Shown here piece by piece: positions 50,591 through 60,230 of a stretch of DNA of 64,000 bases (position 1 is the first letter of the stretch; every line of letters starts with the position of its first letter). The DNA lies in NCBI GenBank assembly GCA_963842505.1, contig CAWJGZ010000003.1, positions 186,001 through 250,000 on the forward strand, in the 5' to 3' direction. The translations under genes were made by a program, and so were the position numbers. The DNA is from PALSA-129 sp963842505. GTDB taxonomy: Bacteria; Acidobacteriota; Terriglobia; Bryobacterales; Bryobacteraceae. The notes under the pieces are model-generated. The model saw only the letters and a program-made list of their open reading frames with translations. It searched no databases and was not told where the DNA came from.

Positions 50591-51757
50591 ATGGCTTTTA
50601 AAGGTGTGGACTATTTTTGCGTCGACTCCTTGTTTACCGAAGAGGAGCTGATGGTGCGGCAGACGGCGAGGCGGTTCGCCGAAGAACGGATCGCGCCCCT
50701 GATTCGCGATTGTTACCGGGACGCGCGCTTTCCGGCGGAATTGATACCGGAGATGGCGGAGCTGGGATTTTTCGGCGCCAACCTGCAAGGGTACGGCTGC
50801 GCGGGGATGAGCAATGTGGAATACGGGCTCATCATGCAGGAACTGGAGCGCGTCGATTCCGGCATCCGCAGCTTTGTTTCGGTGCAGGGCGCGCTGGTGA
50901 TGTACCCCATCTTCACTTATGGCTCCGAGGAACAAAAGCAGAAGTGGCTGCCGCGGTTGCAGAGCGGCAAAGCGGTGGGTTGCTTCGGGCTGACGGAGCC
51001 GGACTTCGGATCGAATCCCGGCGGGATGCGGACGCGCGCACGGCGCGACGGCGACGGCTGGGTGCTCGACGGCGAAAAAACCTGGATCACGAATGGCACG
51101 CAGGCGGACGTCGCGGTGGTGTGGGCGCGCGGCGAAGCAGGCATTCACGGGTTTCTGGTGGAGCGCGGGACGCCCGGGTTCACGGCGTCGGACATTCATG
51201 GGAAGTGGTCGATGCGGGCGTCGGTGACCTCGAGTTTGTCGCTGGCGGATTGCCGGGTGAAGGAAAGCGACCGGCTGCCGGGAGCGCGTGGACTGAAGGC
51301 GCCGCTTTCCTGCCTGACCCAGGCGCGTTACGGAATCGGTTGGGGCGTGCTCGGCGCCGCCATGGAGTGCTACGAAACCGCGCGGCAGTACTGCATACTG
51401 CGCAAACAGTTCGACGACCGGCCGATCGCTTCGCACCAACTGGTGCAGGAGAAACTGGCGTGGATGATCACCGAAATCACCAAGGGGCAGTTGCTGGCGG
51501 TGCATGCCGGGCGGCTGAAGGACCAGGGAAAGCTCGAGCCGGCGCAGGTTTCGATGCTGAAGCGGAACAATGTGGCCATGGCTTTGGATTGCGCGCGGCT
51601 CAGCCGCGACCTGCTGGGCGCCAACGGGATCACGGACGAATATCCCATCATGCGGCACCTGTGTAACCTGGAAACGGTGAAGACTTACGAAGGGACGGAC
51701 CACATTCACGCCCTCATGATCGGGGAGAAAGTTACCGGAGTGGCGGCGTACAGATAG
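50591..51757 (+). CDS. acyl-CoA dehydrogenase, glutaryl-CoA dehydrogenase-like
   Basis: 388 residues, FAD flavoenzyme. Motifs are GCFGLTEPDFGSNPGGMRTR (FAD/substrate), GEKTWITNG, and the C-terminal TYEGTDHIHALMIGEKVTG with the catalytic Glu in YEGT. The TYEGT-x-x-IH-x-L-I/M-x-G-x-x-xTG end is typical of glutaryl-CoA dehydrogenases, which also decarboxylate, so lysine/tryptophan breakdown is possible. No partner genes are nearby. Confidence 0.88.
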   Translation: MAFKGVDYFCVDSLFTEEELMVRQTARRFAEERIAPLIRDCYRDARFPAELIPEMAELGFFGANLQGYGCAGMSNVEYGLIMQELERVDSGIRSFVSVQGALVMYPIFTYGSEEQKQKWLPRLQSGKAVGCFGLTEPDFGSNPGGMRTRARRDGDGWVLDGEKTWITNGTQADVAVVWARGEAGIHGFLVERGTPGFTASDIHGKWSMRASVTSSLSLADCRVKESDRLPGARGLKAPLSCLTQARYGIGWGVLGAAMECYETARQYCILRKQFDDRPIASHQLVQEKLAWMITEITKGQLLAVHAGRLKDQGKLEPAQVSMLKRNNVAMALDCARLSRDLLGANGITDEYPIMRHLCNLETVKTYEGTDHIHALMIGEKVTGVAAYR

Positions 51758-51858
51758 GAGCGGTTGCGGGCAAGCCAAAGCATGCCCCGCCGGACGCCGG
51801 CACGCATCACTGCGTGCGACACGAAAAATGCAGAAGTAAGGACGAGTCGAGATCGATC

Positions 51859-54102
51859 ATGTTGCTATACGCACTGACTACCGTGGTGAGCGCCTTCCTC
51901 CTGTTCCAGGTGCAGCCGATTATTGCCAAGATCATTCTGCCGTGGTTCGGCGGGTCGGCGGCGGTGTGGACCGTCTGCCTGCTGTTTTTCCAGGTGGTGC
52001 TGCTGCTGGGATACACATACGCCCACGCGGTCGTGCGGTATTTGAAGCCGCGGGCGCAGATGGTGCTGCATGGCGGCCTGCTGGCGGTGAGCGCGGTGGC
52101 GCTGCCAATCTACCCGGCGGCGTGGCTGAAACCGTCGAGCGGGGCGGACCCGACGGCCGGGATACTGGGGCTGCTGGCGCTCACGGTGGGGTTGCCGTAC
52201 TTCATGCTCTCGACCACCGGGCCGCTGCTGCAGGCGTGGTACGCGCGGCGGTACCACGGAAAGATGCCGTACCGGCTATACGCCCTATCGAATGCGGGGT
52301 CGATGTTCGCGCTGTTGAGCTACCCGGTGCTGTTCGAGCCGCAGTTCGGCACGCACCGGCAGGCCTGGATGTGGTCGTTGGCGTACGTCGCTTTCATCTT
52401 GCTGTGCGGCTTCACGGCGTTCCGGTCGGGCACGCAAGAAGTGACGGCGGGAGCGGTGTCCGAGGTGCCCGCGGCGGCGAAACCGACGCCGCGGCAGTAT
52501 GCTCTATGGCTGCTGCTGCCGGCTTGCGCGTCGGTGCTGCTGCTGGCGGTCACCAATCACATCTCGCAGAACGTGGCGGCGATTCCCCTGCTGTGGGTGC
52601 TGCCGCTGAGCCTGTACCTGTTGAGCTTCATCTTGTGCTTTGAAGGGAGCGGGTGGTACCGGCGGAATCCGTATTTGCAGTTGCTGGTGGTGGCGCTGGG
52701 CGGGATGGCGTACGGGTTGACGGTAGACACCACCGGAAATATGCCGATCTGGTGGATGCTGCTGCTTTTTGGGCTGGGGATGTTCACCTGCTGCATGGTG
52801 CTGCACGGGGAACTGGTGCGGATGAAGCCGGACCCGCAATACCTGACGCATTTCTACCTGATGATTTCGGCGGGCGGGGCGCTGGGCGGGGTTTTCGTGG
52901 GGTTGATCGCGCCGCGGGTATTCAAATCGTTCTATGAGATGCCGCTCGGGCTGGGGTTGTGCGCGGTGCTGACATTGGTGGCGCTGCGCGGCGATCCGGA
53001 AGGCGCCTGGTTCAACCGCTTGTTGCCGCCATCCCGCCTGACCGTAGCGGCGGTCGCGCTGGGGGTCCTCGGGTACATCGGGTATGACAAACAGACCCTG
53101 TTGACGCAACATCTGCCGGCGGGAGACATTGACACCTATGTGCTTCTTGGGGTTGCGGCTCTTAGCGCGCTGCTGGTGCTGGTGTTCCTCCGCGACGGAC
53201 CGAGACTGCGGTGGATGCGCGATCGGGCGCAATGGGCGATGATTGCGGTGGAGATTGTCGCGCTGGTGCTGATGGGCTATCTGGGCTACCGGATTCGCCA
53301 GACGGGCAGCGGCTACCTGCTGATGGTGCGCAATTTTTACGGCGCCCTGAAGGTGGACGATACGGGACCGGCCACCGATCTGATGGCGAGGCGCCGGTTG
53401 ACCCACGGGACCATCAACCACGGGGAAGAATACCTGAATATCGCCAGGCGGCGGTTGCCAACCACGTATTACGGCCCCGACACGGGGGTGGGGATCGCGA
53501 TCCGGGAAAAACAGAAGCAGGGGTCGATGCGGGTGGGAGTGATCGGTCTGGGAACGGCGACCATCGCGGCCTACGGGCGGATGGGCGATTATTACCGCTA
53601 TTACGAAATCAATCCGCTGGTGCCGCCCATTACCGAGGGACAGTTCTATTTCGCACCAATGTGCCCGGCGAAACTGGACATCGCCATGGGCGACGCGCGG
53701 CTGACTCTGGAAAAAGAAGCGCCGGAGAATTTCGACGTGCTGGCGGTAGACGCATTCTCGAGCGACGCGATTCCCGTGCACCTGCTCACCAAGGAAGCCA
53801 TGCAGTTGTATTTCCGCCACCTCAAGGCGGATGGAATCCTGGCGGTACACGTGTCGAACCGGTATCTGGATCTGCAACCGGTGGTGGCGGGGGAAGCGCA
53901 GGTGTTGGGCAAGCTGGCGCGGGTGGTGGATACCGACGACGACGACACGCAGGACATTTTTGGGGCGACGTGGGTGCTGGTGACATCGCCGGCCACGGGA
54001 TTCGACGATGTCGAGACCAGGAATTCGGCGGAAATCGAGTCCAGGAAAAAAGTGCGGTTATGGACTGACGATTACAGTAACTTGTTTCAGATTCTGAAAT
54101 AG
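51859..54102 (+). CDS. membrane-fused spermidine synthase-like protein
   Basis: 747 residues. The N-terminal 500 residues form about a dozen hydrophobic segments (LYALTTVVSAFLLFQVQPII ... ALLVLVFLRDG). The C-terminal about 230 residues are a Rossmann-fold aminopropyltransferase/methyltransferase-like domain (VGVIGLGTATIAAYG, YYEINPLVPPI, VLAVDAFSSDAIPVHLLTKE). The glycine motif GLGTAT lacks the usual GxGxG and the acid residue of the catalytic pair is not obvious, so polyamine synthesis is uncertain. The ATG at 51859 begins the first membrane helix. Confidence 0.8.
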   Translation: MLLYALTTVVSAFLLFQVQPIIAKIILPWFGGSAAVWTVCLLFFQVVLLLGYTYAHAVVRYLKPRAQMVLHGGLLAVSAVALPIYPAAWLKPSSGADPTAGILGLLALTVGLPYFMLSTTGPLLQAWYARRYHGKMPYRLYALSNAGSMFALLSYPVLFEPQFGTHRQAWMWSLAYVAFILLCGFTAFRSGTQEVTAGAVSEVPAAAKPTPRQYALWLLLPACASVLLLAVTNHISQNVAAIPLLWVLPLSLYLLSFILCFEGSGWYRRNPYLQLLVVALGGMAYGLTVDTTGNMPIWWMLLLFGLGMFTCCMVLHGELVRMKPDPQYLTHFYLMISAGGALGGVFVGLIAPRVFKSFYEMPLGLGLCAVLTLVALRGDPEGAWFNRLLPPSRLTVAAVALGVLGYIGYDKQTLLTQHLPAGDIDTYVLLGVAALSALLVLVFLRDGPRLRWMRDRAQWAMIAVEIVALVLMGYLGYRIRQTGSGYLLMVRNFYGALKVDDTGPATDLMARRRLTHGTINHGEEYLNIARRRLPTTYYGPDTGVGIAIREKQKQGSMRVGVIGLGTATIAAYGRMGDYYRYYEINPLVPPITEGQFYFAPMCPAKLDIAMGDARLTLEKEAPENFDVLAVDAFSSDAIPVHLLTKEAMQLYFRHLKADGILAVHVSNRYLDLQPVVAGEAQVLGKLARVVDTDDDDTQDIFGATWVLVTSPATGFDDVETRNSAEIESRKKVRLWTDDYSNLFQILK

Positions 54103-54196
54103 GTGATAAGATAGATCCAGCCGCGTCCCGCCAGACAATCAATTTATTGGTAAACAGAGCTTGTGGTCTGTTATCATCGAACTGCCGAGGCAAAAC

Positions 54197-57100
54197 ATGG
54201 ACGCCGCATACAATTCCCTTAAGAAAACCGTTCTTTTTGTAGTCGCTACCGCGCTGCTGTTGGCGGCGCCGAGGTATGCCGCAGCTCAGGCGCAAATCGT
54301 GGTGAATCCGAGCCTGTCGAACGGCACGATTCAGATCAGCAACTCAACGTGCAACGATTTGCAGATCCTCAACCTGACCAGCACGGCCGGAGCGATCCAG
54401 ATCCAGATTTCGATCACATACAGCGCCGCCGATGCGGCCGCCAACCTGAACTGGCTGTACGCAGCGGTTGGCAATTCGTCGACGTCCCCCCGTGGCGTTG
54501 GGAACAACACGATCACCGTTACGATACCGGACAGTTCGACCCCGGAGGGCCAAGTAGGCATCAACCTGGTGATCGGTCTCAACAGTCAATTCGCGAGTTC
54601 GACCGCGACCGACTCGGCTACCGTGAATCTGAACGTGAGCGACTTGTCCGGAGCGACGAGCCTGCCGATCATCGTGGACTACGCCAACAACAGCAGTTGC
54701 GGCGGCAACACGGGTGTGCTCGGCAACAACTACATCAGTATCACCCCGGGGACGCTCACCATGTCGGCGGTGCAAGGCGGTTCGCAAACGCTGCAACTTG
54801 AGATCCAGAACCTGACGGGATCGGCGCTCACGTTTTACGCCACCACTCCGGCGAGCTCTACGTGGCTGTCGACGAACGCGACAGCCAGCACCTCACTGGC
54901 GCCGGGCGGTACGGCATACATGAACGTGACGGCTGCCGCGGGCACCATGAGCGCGGGCACAATTTCGAGCCAGGTGACGGTGACCTCGTCTCAAGGAAAC
55001 CCGCTGAACGTAACCGTGTCGTTCACCGTGGGTTCGAGTACGGGCACCGGCTCAGGCACCCTGCTGCTGGATGGCGGCACGGTAACCAGCAGGAGTTTCA
55101 GCTACATTGCCTCGGGCCCCAGCGCCACCGCAATTCCGAATTCGTCGTGCATTACCATCACGGAATCCAATGCGAACGTGACCGCCTATACCGACAGCTT
55201 TACCACCACCGGTGGAAACTGGCTGAACGTGAACGGCAGCTCCCTCAGCCCGGAGACCAACCAGTCGTTTGGCGGCGGCTGCCTGCTGGTGCAGCCCAAC
55301 AACACGGTGAACACGCTGGCATCGGGTGTTTATACGGCTATCATTACGGTGTCGGACTCCACCGGATCCACGGCGACAGCCACAATCACGCTTTACATCA
55401 GCAGCGGGTCGGCGCAGGGAGTGACGGTATCGCCGGGCTTGCTGTTCGCCTTCCCGAGCGTCTTGACGGGCGCCACAGCGACGGAATCGCAGCAGTTTAC
55501 GGTAACGGGGACCTCGCCCATCACGCTGGGAACGGCCACGGCGCAATCTTCGCCCTCGTGGTTCAGCATGAGCTCTCCATTGGGCGCCGGAACGGGAACG
55601 GAAACGTTCCAGGTGACGGCGAGCCCGATCGGGTTGCCGGCCGGAACTTACTACACCACGATCGTGCTATCGAGTTCCACCGCGGTGAACACGACGATTG
55701 TGGTCTCTTTGACGGTGAGTCAGAGTTCGGGCGGGAGTACCGGCGGCACCACGACCTCAGTGGTTGTGCCGACCTCGCTGAACTTCGCCTCGGAGACCGG
55801 CAACTATGCCTGGACGGGCGCCGGCGAAGCGCAGACCGTCACCATCACGGGCGCGTACGGAGGCGTGTGGAGCACCAGCGTGACCTATGGGACCGCTGGG
55901 GCGAACTGGCTGCGATTCGACGGCCCGACGGGGGCTGGTTCGGGAGTCTTTGGCTCCGGGCCGGCGGCTCTGCTGGTGGATATTCAGCCCTCCAACCTAG
56001 CTGCTTCGTCGACGCCTTACACGGCGGTGATTGCGGTTACGACGCCCAGCGGGACCACCAATGTGAACGTATCGTTGCTGATCACGGCGGCGGGCAACCA
56101 CGTGCTGCTAGCCAGCCCGGCCTCGGCGTTATTTACTTATAGCGGCTCGACTCCATCGCCGGTGCAGGTTGTTTTCAGCGACAGCAGCCAGGGTTTTCCG
56201 GGCACCCAGGGACAATCGACTCCCGCGATTTCGGTGGCCACGCAAACCTCCTGGCTGATCGCGACCTCAGTGGCCAATACCATGACGCTCAGCGTCAACC
56301 CGGCAAGCCTGGCGACTGGCGCGTACGCCGGTTCCGTGACGGTGACGGCGGCGTATTCGAACAGCCCGCTCACGTACCCGGTGGTCTTGGTGGTGAATGG
56401 CGGGACGACCACCGGGCCATTGACCTTGAGCACGTCGGGGCTGACGTTTAACGCGGTCGCCGGAGGCAGCCTGCCGGTAGCGCAGACTCTGACGGTGACG
56501 GCGTCGAGCTCGACCAGCGCTTCGGTATCGGTAACCGAGCAGACCTGCACCAATTATACGTGGCTGACGATTTCGCCTTCGGGAGCTTTCACGGCTAGCA
56601 CCTCCAACTCGGCTTTCTCGGTTTACGCCAACCAGAGCGGAATTCCGGCTGGCTCGACATGCGGCGCGACGATCACTTTCACCTCGGGATCGACTACCCA
56701 GACGGTGAGCGTGAGCATGCAGGTGGCGGCGAGCGGCACGGGCGGCAACGTGACGGCAACGCCGGCCGGCCCGCTGAACTTCAGCTACACGCAGGGCGGA
56801 GCCAATCCGGCGACCCAAACGGTAGCGATCGCGAATGCAACTTCCGGCACGTCGGCGATTTCCTTCATGGTGACCAGCTCGGCGAGCTGGCTGACGACCA
56901 ATGCGGGGAGCTCTTCGGTAATTACGCCGTTCAGCTTGGTGGTAACGGCGAATCCGAGCGGATTGCAGGCGTCATCGACGGCGTACACGGCGACTTTGAC
57001 GATCTCCCCGAATGGCGGAACGCCCGTGACGGTGAACGTGACCTTCGCGATTGCGGGCGTGCCGGTGATATCGGCGACGCCCACGACCATGCCATTCACT

Positions 57101-58162
57101 TATTTGGTGGGAAGTAACAATCCGCCGACGCAGACCGTAGCCGTTTCCGGCGGTGGAGCGGCGGCGACATTCATGGTGTCGACGAGTAGCTCGGGCTGGC
57201 TCTCGGTTTCGCCGGCCTGCACGGCTGCGGCGCCATGCACCACGCCAAACACGGGCACGTATAACCTGACGGTGACGGCCAATCCTACGGGCCTGAACGC
57301 GGGGACGACGTATAACGGCTCGATCACCATTGCGGGAACCGGGACGGCCACGGGAAGCACCATCGTCAACGTGACGTTTGCGGTCTCCGCGCCGCTGCCC
57401 ACTATTACCAAGGTGACCAACGCGGCCAGCTCTGCGACGGGCCCGGTGTCGCCGGGCGAGCTCATTTCGATCTTCGCCAACACCTCTAACCCGATCGGGC
57501 CGACTCCCGCGGTTCAGCTCAGCAGCGCTAACTGCCCGAGCCCTTGCACCAATGTCTCGACGACCATGGGCGGAGTGCAGGTGGAATTTCTCCCGCAAGG
57601 GGTATTCGCGCCGCTCCTCTACGTCAGCGCCACGCAGATCAATGCGGTAGTTCCGTATGAAGTGCAGATTGCGCAGAGTGCCGGGGCCACTGTGTCGGTT
57701 GAAGTGAAGTACCTGGGCCAGGCGTCGAATGCGTTTGTGCTGCAGACGGCCACGACGGCTCCGGGGATCTTCACTGCGAATGGCTCGGGAAGCGGGCTGG
57801 GGGCCATTCTGCAATACGACGCATCCGGGAACTACCAAGGGCAGAACCTCGCCAGCAATCCGGCCAGCCCGGGGTGGGTTTTGGTCATGTATGTGACAGG
57901 CGAAGGGTCGATTCCCTCGGCGGTGACGGGAGCCGTAACTTCCAGCACTACCGTAAAGCCGCTGGTTGGGGCGCCCTCGGTGCTGATCGACGACACACCG
58001 GCGACCGTGCAGTACTATGGGGAAGCCTATGGGATTGTTTCCGGGGTGATGCAAATCAACGTGCTAGTCCCCACGGGCATCCGAACGGGCCAGGCGGTGA
58101 GCCTCTTTTACACGATTGGCGGGAATACCAGCCAGTCGGGTGTGTCGGTGCAGATTAAGTAG
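54197..58162 (+). CDS. giant secreted Ig/BACON-like repeat protein with Solibacter-type C-terminal domain
   Basis: 1321 residues. Signal peptide AYNSLKKTVLFVVATALLLA ends near AAAQ. Residues about 35-1060 hold eight repeats, each with a W-L/F motif (STWL, GNWL, PSWF, ANWL, TSWL, YTWL, ASWL, SGWL) spaced 104-120 residues apart (Trp codons near 54863, 55220, 55559, 55907, 56252, 56561, 56888, 57197). The C-terminal about 250 residues start ITKVTNAASSATGPVSPGEL and contain LYVSATQINAVVPYEV, the domain known from Solibacter proteins. It is Ser/Thr/Gly-rich and lacks cysteines in the repeats. Likely a surface or extracellular binding protein. Confidence 0.8.
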   Translation: MDAAYNSLKKTVLFVVATALLLAAPRYAAAQAQIVVNPSLSNGTIQISNSTCNDLQILNLTSTAGAIQIQISITYSAADAAANLNWLYAAVGNSSTSPRGVGNNTITVTIPDSSTPEGQVGINLVIGLNSQFASSTATDSATVNLNVSDLSGATSLPIIVDYANNSSCGGNTGVLGNNYISITPGTLTMSAVQGGSQTLQLEIQNLTGSALTFYATTPASSTWLSTNATASTSLAPGGTAYMNVTAAAGTMSAGTISSQVTVTSSQGNPLNVTVSFTVGSSTGTGSGTLLLDGGTVTSRSFSYIASGPSATAIPNSSCITITESNANVTAYTDSFTTTGGNWLNVNGSSLSPETNQSFGGGCLLVQPNNTVNTLASGVYTAIITVSDSTGSTATATITLYISSGSAQGVTVSPGLLFAFPSVLTGATATESQQFTVTGTSPITLGTATAQSSPSWFSMSSPLGAGTGTETFQVTASPIGLPAGTYYTTIVLSSSTAVNTTIVVSLTVSQSSGGSTGGTTTSVVVPTSLNFASETGNYAWTGAGEAQTVTITGAYGGVWSTSVTYGTAGANWLRFDGPTGAGSGVFGSGPAALLVDIQPSNLAASSTPYTAVIAVTTPSGTTNVNVSLLITAAGNHVLLASPASALFTYSGSTPSPVQVVFSDSSQGFPGTQGQSTPAISVATQTSWLIATSVANTMTLSVNPASLATGAYAGSVTVTAAYSNSPLTYPVVLVVNGGTTTGPLTLSTSGLTFNAVAGGSLPVAQTLTVTASSSTSASVSVTEQTCTNYTWLTISPSGAFTASTSNSAFSVYANQSGIPAGSTCGATITFTSGSTTQTVSVSMQVAASGTGGNVTATPAGPLNFSYTQGGANPATQTVAIANATSGTSAISFMVTSSASWLTTNAGSSSVITPFSLVVTANPSGLQASSTAYTATLTISPNGGTPVTVNVTFAIAGVPVISATPTTMPFTYLVGSNNPPTQTVAVSGGGAAATFMVSTSSSGWLSVSPACTAAAPCTTPNTGTYNLTVTANPTGLNAGTTYNGSITIAGTGTATGSTIVNVTFAVSAPLPTITKVTNAASSATGPVSPGELISIFANTSNPIGPTPAVQLSSANCPSPCTNVSTTMGGVQVEFLPQGVFAPLLYVSATQINAVVPYEVQIAQSAGATVSVEVKYLGQASNAFVLQTATTAPGIFTANGSGSGLGAILQYDASGNYQGQNLASNPASPGWVLVMYVTGEGSIPSAVTGAVTSSTTVKPLVGAPSVLIDDTPATVQYYGEAYGIVSGVMQINVLVPTGIRTGQAVSLFYTIGGNTSQSGVSVQIK

Positions 58163-58186
58163 CGCCGGAACCGCAGACGAATCGGG

Positions 58187-58207
58187 CAGGCGGCACACCC
58201 GCCTGCC
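58187..58207. repeat. GC-rich palindrome after the giant gene
   Basis: GGCAGGCGGCACACCCGCCTGCC is a near-perfect hairpin 25 bases past the stop codon. It resembles GGCAGGCGG-A-AGCGCCTCCC inside the anti-sigma gene (30523-30543). Confidence 0.6.
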
Positions 58208-58216
58208 CCCCTCACC

Positions 58217-58248
58217 TGGTAGCGCCGGCGGTCTTTGCCGCCGGTGTC
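58217..58248 (+). repeat. palindromic repeat family A, copy
   Basis: Starts TGGTAGCGCCGGCGGTCTTT, the same core as at 7203. It is paired with an inverted copy at 58313-58341. Confidence 0.8.
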
Positions 58249-58312
58249 TTGCCCATCGCCACTCTTCGCACGCACGCTGCAAGGCCCCTTCTACCGGGTT
58301 TCCCTCAGAAAG

Positions 58313-58341
58313 AACCGGCAGCAAAGACCGCCGGCGCTCCA
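58313..58341 (-). repeat. palindromic repeat family A, inverted partner
   Basis: Inverted relative to 58217-58248 across about 65 bases. The same back-to-back arrangement occurs at 7203-7365. Confidence 0.7.
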
Positions 58342-58381
58342 AGGCCTACACGTTTCGGGGCAGCGGCGCGTCAAAAGCTAT

Positions 58382-59017
58382 GTGAGCCGTTTTTGCCTGA
58401 TGATGGGCATGCTAGCGGTGTCGGCATACGCCGGCGATGCCAAGCTGGATGCCCTGTTGAAGAACGTCGAAGCCCGCTACAACCACGCTAGCTCTCTCCA
58501 AGTCCTTTTCCATGAAGACTATATGCCGGTCGGGCACGCCCGGAAGCAGGAGAGCGGGACGCTGCTGCTGCGCAAACCGGGGCGCATGCGGTGGGAGTAT
58601 ACGGTGCCCCAGGGCAAGCTGATCGTGTGCGACGGGAAAAGCATGTGGATGTACACACCGGCGGAGAACCGGGTCGATAAGATGGCCTCGCCGGCGGAAT
58701 CGGGGGACATGCGCGCGCCGCTGGCCTTCCTGCTCGGTAAGTTACACTTCGAAAAGGAGTTCACCAACATCGCGGCACATCCGGAGGGGCCCGATACGCG
58801 CATCACGGCGGGACCGAAAACCGACAATTTGCCGTATTCGGCGGTGGAATTTGTGGTGACGCCGGAGGGACGCATTCGCGAGGTCAAGGCGACGGGGTTC
58901 GACCAGGCTGTCTACGATTTCACGTTCGACAAGGAAAAGCTGAATCCGCCGATAGATGGGAAGCTGTTCCATTTCGAGGCGCCCAAAGGAGCGGAAATCT
59001 TCGAGGCGGGAGGATAG
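58382..59017 (+). CDS. lolA: outer-membrane lipoprotein carrier LolA-like
   Basis: 211 residues. A short signal peptide (MSRFCLMMGMLAVSAYA) leads to the LolA beta-fold: FHEDYMPVGHARKQESGTLL, KPGRMRWEYTVPQGKLIVCD, GKSMWMYTPAENRVDKM, FEAPKGAEIFEAGG. It would carry lipoproteins across the periplasm. The GTG at 58382 is preferred because it opens the signal peptide. It ends 2 bases before the gspF-like gene, so it is the first gene of the secretion operon. Confidence 0.82.
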   Translation: MSRFCLMMGMLAVSAYAGDAKLDALLKNVEARYNHASSLQVLFHEDYMPVGHARKQESGTLLLRKPGRMRWEYTVPQGKLIVCDGKSMWMYTPAENRVDKMASPAESGDMRAPLAFLLGKLHFEKEFTNIAAHPEGPDTRITAGPKTDNLPYSAVEFVVTPEGRIREVKATGFDQAVYDFTFDKEKLNPPIDGKLFHFEAPKGAEIFEAGG

Positions 59018-59019
59018 CG

Positions 59020-60219
59020 ATGGCCGAGTTCGTGCTGAAATATGCCGACGGGCGCGGGCAGGTGCACCAACAGGTGACCACGGCGGCCTCCGAAAAAGAG
59101 TTGCGCGACCGCATTTCGGCGCAGGGCTTCCTGATCTATTCCGTCAAAGCCAAGGCGGCGGCAACAGGGATTCTGGGCGGGCGGAAAAAGCTCAACCTGG
59201 AAAAATTCCTGATCTTCAACCAGCAATTCGTGACGCTGATCCGGGCGGGTCTGCCGATTCTGAAAGGGCTGGACCTGCTGGCGGACCGGCTGACGGATCC
59301 GAAGTTGGGACCTTACGTGAGGGCGGTGCGCGACGACGTGCGCAACGGAACGCTGCTCTCGGAAGCCTTCCGCGCGCAGGGAGTCTTTCCGAAAATCTAC
59401 GTCACCTCGGTGATGGCGGGGGAAAAAAGCGGCAGCCTGACGGAAGTCATGGACCGGTACATTACCTATCAGAAGACCTCGCTGGCGGTGCGGAAAAAGT
59501 TGATGGTGTCGCTGATGTACCCCTGCATCCTGGTGGTGCTGGTGGTGCTGCTGATGGTGTTTCTGGTGACGTTCGTGGTGCCGAAGTTCGCCACGTTGTA
59601 TGACAGTTTCCACGCGGACCTGCCGGCGCCGACGCGGATTCTGATTGCCCTGGGGCGCACGGCGCAGGGGTACAGCGTGGGGTTTGCGGCGGTACTGCTG
59701 GCCGCGATTGCGGGGTTCCGGTGGTGGTCGCGAAGGGAATCGGCGCGGACTGTCCTCGACCGGTTCAAGTTGAAGATACCGGCCGTGGGCGACATCTGGC
59801 TGAAATACCAGGTGGCGCAATTGTCGCGCATCCTCGGCACGCTGCTGACGGGGGGCATTCCGCTGGTGCAAGCCATGGAGACGGCGGTGGAATCGCTGAA
59901 TGCTCCGCTGCTGCAGCGGGCGGTGGAGACGGCCGGCAAGAGCGTGCGTGAAGGGCAGCCGCTGTCGGCGTCGCTGAAGGCGTCGAACCTGTTTCCCGGC
60001 CTGGCGATCGATATGATCGAGGTGGGTGAATCCACCGGTGCGCTGCCGCAGATGCTGAACAGCGTGGCGGAATTTTTCGAAGATGATGTGAGCACCGGGA
60101 TGCAGGCCATGATGTCGCTGATCGAGCCGGCGATCATGCTGGTCATGGGGACGTTTGTGGCATTCGTGCTGGTGTCGCTGTATCTGCCGATCTTTTCGCT
60201 GGCGGACACCATCCGGTGA
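59020..60219 (+). CDS. type II secretion/type IV pilus inner-membrane platform (GspF/PilC)
   Basis: 399 residues. N-terminal domain EFVLKYADGRGQVHQQVTTA, then two GspF domains (about 62-185, 265-390; FNQQFVTLIRAGLPILKGLD and VAQLSRILGTLLTGGIPLVQ) separated by membrane segments and one at the C-terminus (EPAIMLVMGTFVAFVLVSLY). It anchors the pseudopilus or pilus motor. GGAGGATAG precedes the ATG. Confidence 0.93.
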   Translation: MAEFVLKYADGRGQVHQQVTTAASEKELRDRISAQGFLIYSVKAKAAATGILGGRKKLNLEKFLIFNQQFVTLIRAGLPILKGLDLLADRLTDPKLGPYVRAVRDDVRNGTLLSEAFRAQGVFPKIYVTSVMAGEKSGSLTEVMDRYITYQKTSLAVRKKLMVSLMYPCILVVLVVLLMVFLVTFVVPKFATLYDSFHADLPAPTRILIALGRTAQGYSVGFAAVLLAAIAGFRWWSRRESARTVLDRFKLKIPAVGDIWLKYQVAQLSRILGTLLTGGIPLVQAMETAVESLNAPLLQRAVETAGKSVREGQPLSASLKASNLFPGLAIDMIEVGESTGALPQMLNSVAEFFEDDVSTGMQAMMSLIEPAIMLVMGTFVAFVLVSLYLPIFSLADTIR

Positions 60220-60230
60220 GGGAGTAGCGT

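Noticed and set aside
52504..53877. 457-codon open frame antisense to the spermidine-synthase-like gene
   Set aside because: Gln/His/Arg-rich shadow of a membrane-protein gene.
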